Below the pieces are notes generated by a model. That model was not told the DNA's origin and searched no databases. It saw only the letters and a list, made by a program, of their open reading frames with translations. A stretch of DNA of 64,000 bases from a virus. The first letter of the stretch is position 1; each line of letters begins with the position of its first letter. A program made the translations under genes and the position numbers. The stretch is taken from positions 62,001 to 126,000 of IMG/VR virus record IMGVR_UViG_3300027770_000027, one strand, 5' to 3'. This document shows positions 29,575 to 35,081 of this stretch, in pieces.

Positions 29575-29706
29575 TTAAAGGTTCTCTACTTTAAATTTAC
29601 TCTTGCGTTGATATGTCTTGCGGTTCATGTAAACCACCTTGATCTGTCGATTACCAAACTGGGCTGTCTTTGCATATACCTTGTCTCCAACTTTGAGTGT
29701 TTTCAT
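29575..29706 (-). CDS. 43-residue KOW/SH3-like peptide
   Basis: Starts MKTLKVGDKVYAKTAQFGNR. VGDKVYA followed by strands and basic residues looks like a minimal SH3-type barrel. Its TAA overlaps a TAAGAT. Start reads ACAAGATG (single ATG). Confidence 0.55.
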   Translation of the reverse strand: MKTLKVGDKVYAKTAQFGNRQIKVVYMNRKTYQRKSKFKVENL

Positions 29707-29715
29707 CTTGTAATA

Positions 29716-29744
29716 ATCTTAGCTGAGGTTGTGGGGAAGCTCCC
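29716..29744 (-). promoter_or_regulatory. leaderless-type promoter
   Basis: -35 GGGAGC (poor), spacer TTCCCCACAACCTCAGC, -10 TAAGAT, 9 nt to the ATG at 29706. Confidence 0.75.
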
Positions 29745-29746
29745 GA

Positions 29747-29995
29747 CTATAAAGAGAATCTCTTTTGAAACGCCTGCATCAACAAATCATACATTGTCTC
29801 TCGGAATATTGAGAACTGCCAGGGCTCCTTGAGATACTGTGTTTCTGTAATCCATAGTTTAAGATTATGAGAGTCTCTAATAAACTGGACATAACTTTCA
29901 CCCTGGAAATTAAAACTCTCTGCAGTATTAAACAATGTTGTCAGACGATCCAGGACATCATTAAGCTCTTCACTGATAACATCATATCTATCCAT
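29747..29995 (-). CDS. helical small protein, unknown
   Basis: 82 residues from MDRYDVISEELNDVLDRLTT. Helical with an aromatic middle. No family recognised. Confidence 0.7.
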   Translation of the reverse strand: MDRYDVISEELNDVLDRLTTLFNTAESFNFQGESYVQFIRDSHNLKLWITETQYLKEPWQFSIFRETMYDLLMQAFQKRFSL

Positions 29996-30001
29996 ACTTT
30001 A

Positions 30002-30030
30002 ATACTACATGATGATGTGGGGAAGGTCAC
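30002..30030 (-). promoter_or_regulatory. leaderless-type promoter
   Basis: -35 GTGACC, spacer TTCCCCACATCATCATG, -10 TAGTAT, 6 nt to the ATG at 29995. Confidence 0.8.
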
Positions 30031-30052
30031 TGTTGTATTAACGAGAGTTGTA

Positions 30053-30238
30053 TTAAAGAATACAAGATCCGTGACGGCTTATAATATATGTTTTAATTCG
30101 ACACTGATGTAGATCTTCTAACCATTTGATAATATCTTTATCTGGTAATTGTCCAATAATCAAGGGAGGTATTACTTGAAAAGGAAGACTTCTTTTATCA
30201 GACTCCCATTCTATATTTTTAAGATGTGTCCAGTTCAT
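30053..30238 (-). CDS. small protein, unknown
   Basis: 61 residues, basic. ATGA coupling to the metallophosphoesterase upstream. No motif recognised. Confidence 0.6.
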   Translation of the reverse strand: MNWTHLKNIEWESDKRSLPFQVIPPLIIGQLPDKDIIKWLEDLHQCRIKTYIISRHGSCIL

Positions 30239-30978
30239 TGACTATTGTCTATTGATTCAAATGAATCTTTATCAAGATTAAATAAGAGAACTTCTGCTAG
30301 ATGACAATCAACATTAATATTTGTAGAATTAGTTTCCGGATGTGTAGAAGTAATTATTTTTCTAGAAGGAGTATGTCCTACAATCTGAGTGACATTATCA
30401 AAGAATTCTGAATTGTGCCAATCATTCCAAAGTAATCCACCCTTCTTATGTCTTCCACCTCTTATACGATCTGCTGCATACAAACAAGCAATGTCCCAGT
30501 CTCCTGTAGGAGCCTTTAAGGTTCTCTTGGCGTTTTCTATATTATAATTAATAGTATCTACAGTAACTCCCTTAAGAGGATGTTCAAACCAAAGTTTTGT
30601 AATACCCGCATGAGAGAACCAATACTCTTTATCTTTACCTTTAATGGAATGAAAGTATAAGAGTTTTTCCCAATCATCTGGTGTGAGAATTTTATTAATA
30701 ATTTCATGTTTCCAGTAAGCAAAACCGGAACAATACAACTTACCAATAGGTACCATATAATGAATGTCATGGTTACCCATTAAATGAAGACGCTTGGGAT
30801 TGGATAAAGATTCTTTAAGCCAATGTGCCATTGCTTCTACTTCAATAGCATTATCATCAAAGTCATCAAAGTAATCTCCTATAAAAATAGTTTGATCCAC
30901 TTCTGGTTCTCTTTTGAGAGCTTGCTCTACCAGAGCTACTTTTTGATGGACATCTCCAATAATTAAAAATTGATTCAT
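30235..30978 (-). CDS. metallophosphoesterase (calcineurin-like)
   Basis: 247 residues. Motifs in order: GDVH (8-11), FIGDYFDD (about 33-40), LMGNHDIHY (about 68-76), WFSHAG (about 119-124), and a late GHTPS. This is the full dinuclear-metal set of the calcineurin-like fold, close in layout to PP2A/ApaH-type phosphatases of phages. Substrate (protein, diadenosine or nucleic-acid phosphate) cannot be read. Coupled by ATGA to 30053-30238. Confidence 0.85.
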   Translation of the reverse strand: MNQFLIIGDVHQKVALVEQALKREPEVDQTIFIGDYFDDFDDNAIEVEAMAHWLKESLSNPKRLHLMGNHDIHYMVPIGKLYCSGFAYWKHEIINKILTPDDWEKLLYFHSIKGKDKEYWFSHAGITKLWFEHPLKGVTVDTINYNIENAKRTLKAPTGDWDIACLYAADRIRGGRHKKGGLLWNDWHNSEFFDNVTQIVGHTPSRKIITSTHPETNSTNINVDCHLAEVLLFNLDKDSFESIDNSQ

Positions 30979-30981
30979 ATA

Positions 30982-31137
30982 TTAGGAACAAAGAGCTTTA
31001 CACCAAGAAGACCAATCATGGACAGATTTTGTTTCAATTTTTGTTTCCTCTGCAAGTTGTTTTTGGGTCTCTTCTATTTCTAGATAGGTTTCTTCAAGGG
31101 CGAGGATGTCGTCAAAGGTCTCAATGTTGCTCATCAT
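30982..31137 (-). CDS. 51-residue acidic helical protein
   Basis: Starts MMSNIETFDDILALEETYLE; ends SSWCKALCS. ATGATG start 6 nt after TATTAT. Its first codons overlap the end of 31121-31369 by 17 nt. Confidence 0.6.
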   Translation of the reverse strand: MMSNIETFDDILALEETYLEIEETQKQLAEETKIETKSVHDWSSWCKALCS

Positions 31138-31369
31138 GTTCTAATAATAACTGCTCTTTAGGGGAAGAGCAACTAGATTTACATCTAGAACATTCCGAGC
31201 CCATTAATATGTCATACGCCTTGTCCAAGGCTAACTTATATTGTTCAAAGGTTTCCTCCAGCATAATTTTTTTCTCTCTAATTTCAAGCAAAGCTCTATA
31301 TAATAATATTGCTTGAACCGATACCATTAACAACCAAAAGAACGCTAGAAGAGCATCAAGAGTAAACAT
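31121..31369 (-). CDS. membrane protein with Cys-rich tail
   Basis: 82 residues from MFTLDALLAFFWLLMV (a TTG start at 31387 would add six residues). One membrane helix, a helical stalk, then SECSRCKSSCSSPKEQLL. The Cys-rich tail is encoded by the promoter of the next gene and overlaps its start. Confidence 0.6.
   Translation of the reverse strand: MFTLDALLAFFWLLMVSVQAILLYRALLEIREKKIMLEETFEQYKLALDKAYDILMGSECSRCKSSCSSPKEQLLLEHDEQH
31144..31172 (-). promoter_or_regulatory. leaderless-type promoter inside the upstream gene
   Basis: -35 TTGCTC, spacer TTCCCCTAAAGAGCAGT, -10 TATTAT, 6 nt to the ATGATG at 31137; wholly within gene 31121-31369. Confidence 0.75.
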
Positions 31370-31395
31370 AACAATACTATATACCAAAGCAATAA

Positions 31396-31426
31396 AAAAG
31401 GTCTAGACTTTAGATCTAGACCTTTT
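31396..31426 (-). terminator. strong intrinsic terminator
   Basis: Perfect 12-bp stem AAAAGGTCTAGA / TCTAGACCTTTT with a 7-nt loop; on the minus strand it ends in TTTTTT. It closes the leader-protein transcript (31450-31614) coming out of the tRNA region. Confidence 0.85.
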
Positions 31427-31449
31427 CAAATTCTGGGAGAGAATTTTAT

Positions 31450-31614
31450 TTAGAAACCCTTAGCGGCTGCTGTGTTCTTTTTAGACTTTTTACAAGCCGG
31501 ACATGTACATTTTTCATTTTTACATTTCTTACCCACTGTGCAAGGGCAAGGTGTTTTGGCTTCGTGAACAATTTGATAAGCTTGTTCTAATAGAATAGTG
31601 TCTTTGGTTCTCAT
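31450..31614 (-). CDS. leader-bearing Cys-rich (metallothionein-like) protein
   Basis: 54 residues. MRTKDTILLEQAYQIVHEA is the shared prohead-type leader; the rest is PCPCTVGKKCKNEKCTCPAC and a Lys/Ala tail, seven cysteines in 20 residues, able to bind several metal ions. If the leader is clipped after VHE, the product would be a Cys/Lys-rich peptide of about 36 residues inside the head. The start follows gene 31619-31798 by 4 nt. Function inferred only. Confidence 0.7.
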   Translation of the reverse strand: MRTKDTILLEQAYQIVHEAKTPCPCTVGKKCKNEKCTCPACKKSKKNTAAAKGF

Positions 31615-31618
31615 AAAA

Positions 31619-31798
31619 TTACATTTGTTCTCTGCGCCACCAATTTTCAAAATCAATTTGATCTTGGGATTTTACATCAGTGGGTTTTACATCAGCAAGT
31701 TTTGCTGCGGGAGGTTTAATAGGAGCAACAACTTCAGGAGTTTTGGTGTCGACAACTGGAGGAAGCTCTACTGGAGTTAAATTGTTATCAGCTGGCAT
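31619..31798 (-). CDS. Pro/Val-rich small protein
   Basis: 59 residues, starting MPADNNLTPVELPPVVDTKT, Pro/Val/Ala/Lys-rich and likely disordered, ending NWWRREQM. It lies between tRNA-Leu and the Cys-rich leader protein, probably on the same transcript. Confidence 0.55.
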   Translation of the reverse strand: MPADNNLTPVELPPVVDTKTPEVVAPIKPPAAKLADVKPTDVKSQDQIDFENWWRREQM

Positions 31799-31822
31799 AT
31801 GATATACTTACCCTAAAAGGGG

Positions 31823-31903
31823 TACGGACGGAGAGACTCGAACTCTCATGCCTTTCGGCGCCAGTTCCTAAGACTGGAGTGTCTGCCATTCCACCACGTC
31901 CGC
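31823..31903 (-). tRNA. tRNA-Leu (anticodon UAG)
   Basis: 81 nt, acceptor GCGGACG / CGTCCGT, anticodon stem CCAGT with loop CTTAGGA, long variable arm and canonical T-loop TTCGAGT. 3' CC present but not full CCA. Confidence 0.9.
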
Positions 31904-31928
31904 TTTTATGTATTTATCCAGAAAATGG

Positions 31929-32016
31929 TACACCGGGTGGGAATTGAACCCACACCTAGGAGTTATCTACTCAGTACGTGTATAAGACGTCTTGCTCTAC
32001 CGTGAGCTACCGGTGC
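31929..32016 (-). tRNA. tRNA, probable Ile (UAU), long variable arm
   Basis: 88 nt. Acceptor GCACCGG / CCGGTGT, D-arm GCTC / GAGC, canonical T-loop TTCAATT. The best anticodon stem is a 4-bp ACGT pair around CTTATAC, giving UAU, but a 4-bp variable hairpin (GAGT / ACTC) is not expected for tRNA-Ile, so the isotype is uncertain. Confidence 0.65.
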
Positions 32017-32036
32017 CTGTTGGGTTAAGTATTGTT

Positions 32037-32411
32037 ATGATTAGATTGGTTAAAGCTATCGGAGAAAAATTAAAAGGCAAGCCATTGGCAATGAGATCTC
32101 CTCATTGGGCAACTACTAGACGTCATCACTTAAAAGATCATTCTACATGTGCAGCTTGTGGTGGTACAGAAAAATTACAAGTACACCACAAACAGCCTTA
32201 TCATCTACATCCAGATTTAGAATTGGAACCTACTAATTTGATTACCTTGTGTGAATTTGGAGATATTGATTGTCATTATAATATAGGTCATCATAGAGAC
32301 TGGAAATCTTTTAATCCAAATGTAGTACAAGATGCTGCCGCCAACCTAACAATTATTAACGAAAAGAAAGTGCGCCCGGTTGGGATTGAACCAACGACCA
32401 AGGAATTATGA
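32037..32411 (+). CDS. HNH endonuclease (homing type) within the tRNA cluster
   Basis: 124 residues from MIRLVKAIGEKLKGKPLAMR. CAACGG starts a zinc knuckle, then QVHHKQPYHLHPDLELEPTN and LITLC give the His-His..Asn..His HNH core. It is on the strand opposite to its neighbours. The last 14 codons run antisense through the CAU-anticodon tRNA (reading KVRPVGIEPTTKEL), so the gene and tRNA share their 3' ends. The start may alternatively be 31992, inside a tRNA. Free-standing homing nucleases of this kind are common next to phage tRNAs. Confidence 0.8.
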   Translation: MIRLVKAIGEKLKGKPLAMRSPHWATTRRHHLKDHSTCAACGGTEKLQVHHKQPYHLHPDLELEPTNLITLCEFGDIDCHYNIGHHRDWKSFNPNVVQDAAANLTIINEKKVRPVGIEPTTKEL

Positions 32412-32443
32412 GTTCCCTGCTCTGACCACTGAGCTACAGGCGC
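32371..32443 (-). tRNA. tRNA with CAU anticodon (elongator Met or Ile2)
   Basis: 73 nt, acceptor GCGCCTG / CGGGCGC, loop CTCATAA, T-loop TTCAATC. The arm GGGAACTCATAATTCC and TTGGTCGTTGG resemble tRNA-Ile2 (lysidine-modified CAU, reading AUA) more than elongator Met. Confidence 0.85.
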
Positions 32444-32669
32444 TTATGATAAAATTATAATATATCGTAAGAGGGAAATCAACCAGGATGATGTGTTTTT
32501 CTCGCGAGTGTCTGTCACATCGTTCAACGGCCGACCAGCTTGAGCCAATCCATTACCGTCTAAGACCAGTGTTTAAGAAACACCCCTTTCACTAGGGTGT
32601 ACAGCTAGAGGTACTAACTTCAAACTGGACTAACTCTCTCTAGGTTGTCCGGCTAAGCCGGCTCGGATT
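32444..32669 (-). other. 226-nt noncoding stretch with hairpins
   Basis: No ORF or tRNA found. On the minus strand it has a CCGG-CTTAG-CCGG hairpin, an ACACCC / GGGTGT hairpin and a GATGTG / CACATC pairing around a CTCGCGAG element, so a structured RNA is possible. Confidence 0.35.
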
Positions 32670-32900
32670 CTATTTATCTAGTTGTTCTACAATATCTTCT
32701 TCTGAAAAAAGACCAGTAGGAGTAAACCCCAAATCTGCTTCAAGTTCTTCAAATCTATAAAGAAATCCTTTAGAGAGATCTTGCTCATCACTATCTTCTT
32801 CAATCTCTCCGGTATACAGACCTTCTCCTCGATATGAGGCGTCTGGCCACTTAGGATCTACATAGTCAATATAATAACGTTTACCGGTTACTGGAATCAT
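32670..32900 (-). CDS. small acidic protein, unknown
   Basis: 76 residues. MIPVTGKRYYIDYVDPKWPD then GEGLYTGEIEED looks like a small barrel followed by an acidic tail. A TATAAT lies 13 nt before the ATG, without the TTCCCC block. Confidence 0.65.
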   Translation of the reverse strand: MIPVTGKRYYIDYVDPKWPDASYRGEGLYTGEIEEDSDEQDLSKGFLYRFEELEADLGFTPTGLFSEEDIVEQLDK

Positions 32901-32935
32901 ATTTATATATTATAAGAACATTTAAAATATATCAA

Positions 32936-33202
32936 CTATGCTTTGGGTTTTCTTTTAAGAAACTCTGAAACAACTTTGTCTGCTGCTTTGAATTCTGTTG
33001 TATGATTAGCAACTGGCTCGATGTAACGATCCCAAAAGACTTCTGTATCAGGTTCACTACCGAACCTATTCTTGTAATCTACAACAAGAAAGCAACCTTC
33101 CTTTATGTTCACTCTAAACGCCTTCGTTTCTGGACCATCATATACACATTCAGTGCGGACATCCAACAATTGCTTACCTGAAGTTTGAGTTTGCTTTGTC
33201 AT
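32936..33202 (-). CDS. small soluble protein, unknown
   Basis: 88 residues. KAFRVNIKEGCFLVVDYKNR suggests a strand pair; basic C-terminus. It lies just downstream of a structured intergenic element (33227-33313). Confidence 0.65.
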   Translation of the reverse strand: MTKQTQTSGKQLLDVRTECVYDGPETKAFRVNIKEGCFLVVDYKNRFGSEPDTEVFWDRYIEPVANHTTEFKAADKVVSEFLKRKPKA

Positions 33203-33226
33203 GTTTAATACTTATAGAAAATAAAT

Positions 33227-33313
33227 CCAACGGCGCTCATGTCTCTGTCTCCCAACCACGGGACACACCAGAGAAATTATACATGGGTCGATGGTATAAT
33301 GAGATTCCGTTGG
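33227..33313 (-). ncRNA. candidate structured RNA, three-way junction
   Basis: Closing stem CCAACGG / CCGTTGG (7 bp), second helix CTCAT / ATGAG, then two hairpins: TATAC / GTATA and TCTCTG / CAGAGA with inner TCCC / GGGA. Strand inferred from neighbours. No known RNA family recognised. Confidence 0.5.
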
Positions 33314-33368
33314 CCACCAGAAGAGCTCACCGGGTCTTATATGTTACTGGTTAGATAACTTTTGTCCC

Positions 33369-33417
33369 TTTAAGTGATTTTTTTAAGTGAATCAACACCG
33401 GATCTTGTTTTAAGTGA
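33369..33417. repeat. three copies of TTTAAGTGA
   Basis: Exact 9-mers at 33369, 33382 and 33409 in a short intergenic stretch upstream of the structured element. Meaning unknown. Confidence 0.4.
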
Positions 33418-33432
33418 AAGCCAACACTAAGC

Positions 33433-33532
33433 TTTTCCAGGTTGGATTCGAACCAACGGCGAGCGCTTTGTCCCGGCATTTTGGCCCTTAACCATGAGGG
33501 AGCACTAGATCTACCAACTGAGTTACTGGAAA
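33433..33532 (-). tRNA. 100-nt tRNA-like gene, isotype unclear
   Basis: Perfect acceptor TTTCCAG / CTGGAAA and canonical T-arm GTTGG TTCGAAT CCAAC, but a degenerate D-stem and about 28 extra nt between D-arm and T-arm, so no convincing anticodon stem of 5 bp and 7-nt loop. Either a decayed tRNA or a tRNA-like RNA with an insertion. Confidence 0.45.
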
Positions 33533-33538
33533 ATTATG

Positions 33539-33634
33539 GAGACTAGGTTGGTCATTTCATCCAACATCCTGTACTGGTTCCTCAGAGTTTTATACTTAAA
33601 CTACTAGTCATTTGAAATTAAAGTGTCTAGTCTC
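33539..33634 (-). ncRNA. candidate structured intergenic RNA
   Basis: GAGACTAG at 33539 pairs with CTAGTCTC at 33627 and encloses a GTTGG / CCAAC hairpin. No ORF in the surrounding 183 nt, which also has a near-perfect palindrome around GATTAATC. Confidence 0.4.
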
Positions 33635-33718
33635 TCCCAGTGTCACACAACTACTTTACCAGATTAATCCGGTTACTCACTCCACATTGTGTAGAGGGCA
33701 TGTGTCGCAAAAAAATGG

Positions 33719-33803
33719 TCGCCTAGGCCGGACTCGAACCGGCACGAGGAGTGCTCCTCGACAGATTTTAAGTCTGTTGTGTCTGCCATTTCACCACTAG
33801 GCG
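33719..33803 (-). tRNA. tRNA-Leu (anticodon UAA)
   Basis: 85 nt plus encoded CCA (33716-33718). Acceptor CGCCTAG / CTAGGCG, anticodon loop CTTAAAA, strong variable arm CGAGGAG / CTCCTCG, T-loop TTCGAGT. Confidence 0.92.
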
Positions 33804-33833
33804 TGTCTATCAAAGATCATTTATTATGTTAAT

Positions 33834-33862
33834 ATCTTAACATCACTTACTGGGAAGGTCAC
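33834..33862 (-). promoter_or_regulatory. TTCCC promoter driving tRNA genes
   Basis: -35 GTGACC, spacer 17 opening TTCCCA, -10 TAAGAT; 30 nt upstream of tRNA-Leu(UAA). The same promoter class here has no start codon behind it. Confidence 0.7.
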
Positions 33863-33874
33863 CTGGGAAATTGG

Positions 33875-33945
33875 TAGTCCGCCCAGGGCTCGAACCTGGA
33901 ATAAGAGATTCAAAATCTCCTGTGTTACCATTACACCAACGGACT
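33875..33945 (-). tRNA. tRNA-Gln (anticodon UUG)
   Basis: 71 nt plus CCA. Acceptor AGTCCGT / GCGGACT, anticodon stem GGAGA / TCTCT with loop TTTTGAA, T-loop TTCGAGC. Confidence 0.92.
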
Positions 33946-33951
33946 ATATGG

Positions 33952-34024
33952 TCGTGATGGAGAGACTCGAACTCTCGATACCTTGGTCCCAAACCAAGTG
34001 CCATAGCCGCTAGGCGACATCACG
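33952..34024 (-). tRNA. tRNA-Pro (anticodon UGG)
   Basis: 73 nt plus CCA. Acceptor CGTGATG / CATCACG, anticodon stem CTTGG / CCAAG with loop TTTGGGA, T-loop TTCGAGT. Confidence 0.92.
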
Positions 34025-34038
34025 TTATCTAAAAATGG

Positions 34039-34109
34039 TTGACCATGAAGGTAACGCTCCTTCGTCCTTCGATTATCAGTCGAGAGCTCTACTTTTAAGC
34101 TAATGGTCA
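34039..34109 (-). tRNA. tRNA-Ile (anticodon GAU), rewritten T-loop
   Basis: 71 nt plus CCA. Acceptor TGACCAT / ATGGTCA (perfect), anticodon loop CTGATAA, T-stem GAAGG / CCTTC. The T-loop reads AGCGTTA instead of TTCRANY and the D-loop (AAAAGTA) lacks the GG pair. Sequence is closely related to the tRNA-Lys at 34274. Confidence 0.75.
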
Positions 34110-34115
34110 ATATGG

Positions 34116-34187
34116 AGCCAACAGTCGGGATTGAACCGACGACCGGTGGTTTACAAAACCACTGCTCTACCACTGAGCTATGCTGGC
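34116..34187 (-). tRNA. tRNA-Thr (anticodon UGU)
   Basis: 72 nt plus CCA. Acceptor GCCAGCA / TGTTGGC, anticodon stem GTGGT / ACCAC with loop TTTGTAA, T-loop TTCGATC. Confidence 0.92.
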
Positions 34188-34191
34188 AATG

Positions 34192-34264
34192 TGGAGCCTA
34201 AGGGATTCGAACCCTTCACCTATAGCTTGCAAAGCTACCGCTCTACCGAATGAGCTAAGACCCC
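34192..34264 (-). tRNA. tRNA-Ala (anticodon UGC)
   Basis: 73 nt. Acceptor GGGGTCT / AGGCTCC, anticodon stem GTAGC / GCTAT with loop TTTGCAA, T-loop TTCGAAT. CCA not fully encoded. Confidence 0.9.
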
Positions 34265-34273
34265 TTAAAATGG

Positions 34274-34344
34274 TGGACCATGAGGGTAACGCTCCCTCTT
34301 GATTCGGTTAAAAGCCGAGTGCTTTACTTTTAAGCTAATGGTCC
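34274..34344 (-). tRNA. tRNA-Lys (anticodon UUU), rewritten T-loop
   Basis: 71 nt plus CCA. Acceptor GGACCAT / ATGGTCC, anticodon loop CTTTTAA, T-stem GAGGG / CCCTC. T-loop AGCGTTA and D-loop AAAAGTA as in the tRNA-Ile at 34039. Confidence 0.78.
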
Positions 34345-34351
34345 GAAATGG

Positions 34352-34424
34352 TTGCACAGGTCGGATTCGAACCGACGATCTTTTGGTTATGAGCCAAATG
34401 AGTTGACCTCTTCTCTACCGTGCG
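34352..34424 (-). tRNA. initiator tRNA-fMet (anticodon CAU)
   Basis: 73 nt plus CCA. Acceptor CGCACGG / CTGTGCA leaves a C1xA72 mismatch, the bacterial initiator hallmark read by Met-tRNA formyltransferase; the D-stem GAG / CTC has the initiator-type A11-U24 pair. Anticodon loop CTCATAA, T-loop TTCGAAT. It has only two of the three G-C pairs normal in initiator anticodon stems (TTTGG / CCAAA). Confidence 0.85.
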
Positions 34425-34434
34425 ATTAAAATGG

Positions 34435-34506
34435 CTCCTGGAGTAGGACTCGAACCTACAACGTCCTCGTTAACAGCGAGGTGCTCTACCATTGAGCTAT
34501 CCAGGA
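34435..34506 (-). tRNA. tRNA-Asn (anticodon GUU)
   Basis: 72 nt plus CCA. Acceptor TCCTGGA / TCCAGGA, anticodon stem CCTCG / CGAGG with loop CTGTTAA, T-loop TTCGAGT, discriminator G. Confidence 0.92.
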
Positions 34507-34510
34507 ATGT

Positions 34511-34580
34511 AAGACCCGAGAGGAATTGAACCTCTAAACAGAAAGACTCATCTATCTGCCGACTTCCTTTCGGCGGGTCT
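34511..34580 (-). tRNA. tRNA-like gene, isotype unclear
   Basis: 70 nt. Acceptor AGACCCG / CGGGTCT and T-arm AGAGG TTCAATT CCTCT are perfect and the D-arm CCGA / TCGG is present, but the linker at positions 8-9 is missing and the anticodon arm folds as CAGA / TCTG with an oversized loop. Probably decayed or specialised. Confidence 0.45.
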
Positions 34581-34591
34581 ATTAAAATTAT

Positions 34592-34855
34592 TTATAGTTC
34601 ATAGACAGCATTGCTGTCAGATTCTTCACAAAACTCAACAAATCGTTTAAAATCTTCAACTGCATCAAGAGTACTTTCAAATTGATCCCAATAGCTGACA
34701 CCGTCCTGGTGTTCCGCTTCTGTAATATACTCTGCCAATAGATCTTCTAGAGGTTCTTTCCAAGAGACAACAGTCATGGCTGCATCAATAAAAGAAGTCT
34801 TCAAAGGATGTTCAAGGGTGTTCATGTCGTGGTGATTAGGATTGGTGTTTTTCAT
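34592..34855 (-). CDS. acidic small protein, unknown
   Basis: 87 residues, acidic and helical, from MKNTNPNHHDMNTLEHPLKT. It sits inside the tRNA cluster with its own promoter, 7 nt from the -10 to the ATG. Confidence 0.65.
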   Translation of the reverse strand: MKNTNPNHHDMNTLEHPLKTSFIDAAMTVVSWKEPLEDLLAEYITEAEHQDGVSYWDQFESTLDAVEDFKRFVEFCEESDSNAVYEL

Positions 34856-34862
34856 TGTTTAT

Positions 34863-34891
34863 ATATTAGAGGTTTATTATGGGAAGGTCAC
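34863..34891 (-). promoter_or_regulatory. leaderless-type promoter
   Basis: -35 GTGACC, spacer 17 opening TTCCCA, -10 TAATAT, 7 nt to the ATG at 34855. Confidence 0.7.
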
Positions 34892-34901
34892 TAAAAAATG
34901 G

Positions 34902-34984
34902 TGGGAGATGTGGGTAACGATCCCACCGAGCATGAATGCGCCAGATTTACAGTCTGGACCGTCTCCTTAACGGTATACTCTCCC
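34902..34984 (-). tRNA. tRNA-Tyr (anticodon GUA), rewritten T-loop
   Basis: 83 nt plus CCA. Acceptor GGGAGAG / ATCTCCC (six pairs), anticodon stem CCAGA / TCTGG with loop CTGTAAA, class II variable arm. T-loop ATCGTTA; the D-loop keeps GG. Confidence 0.8.
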
Positions 34985-34990
34985 AAAAAC

Positions 34991-35029
34991 TCCTAGGGGT
35001 TGGTCTCATTATTAAGAGGTGCCCTAGGA
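34991..35029 (-). ncRNA. hairpin in the leader of the tRNA-Tyr transcript
   Basis: TCCTAGGG / CCCTAGGA 8-bp stem enclosing CTC / GAG, between the promoter at 35082 and tRNA-Tyr. Could be a processing signal or separate small RNA. Confidence 0.45.
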
Positions 35030-35081
35030 CATGATGAAAACTGCTATGTAACTATCAAAGATCTAACTTAATTATGGTTTA

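Noticed and set aside
10020-30045. GTATTAACGAGA shared by 10 kb and 30 kb
   Set aside because: A 12-nt match, one copy of which is coding (SR stop); within chance for A/T-rich DNA of this size.
31992-32036. Earlier start for the HNH gene
   Set aside because: Would begin inside the UAU tRNA; the ATG at 32037 gives a normal N-terminus.
33369-33417. TTTAAGTGA repeats as a CRISPR-like array
   Set aside because: Three 9-nt copies at unequal spacing and no spacers of constant length.
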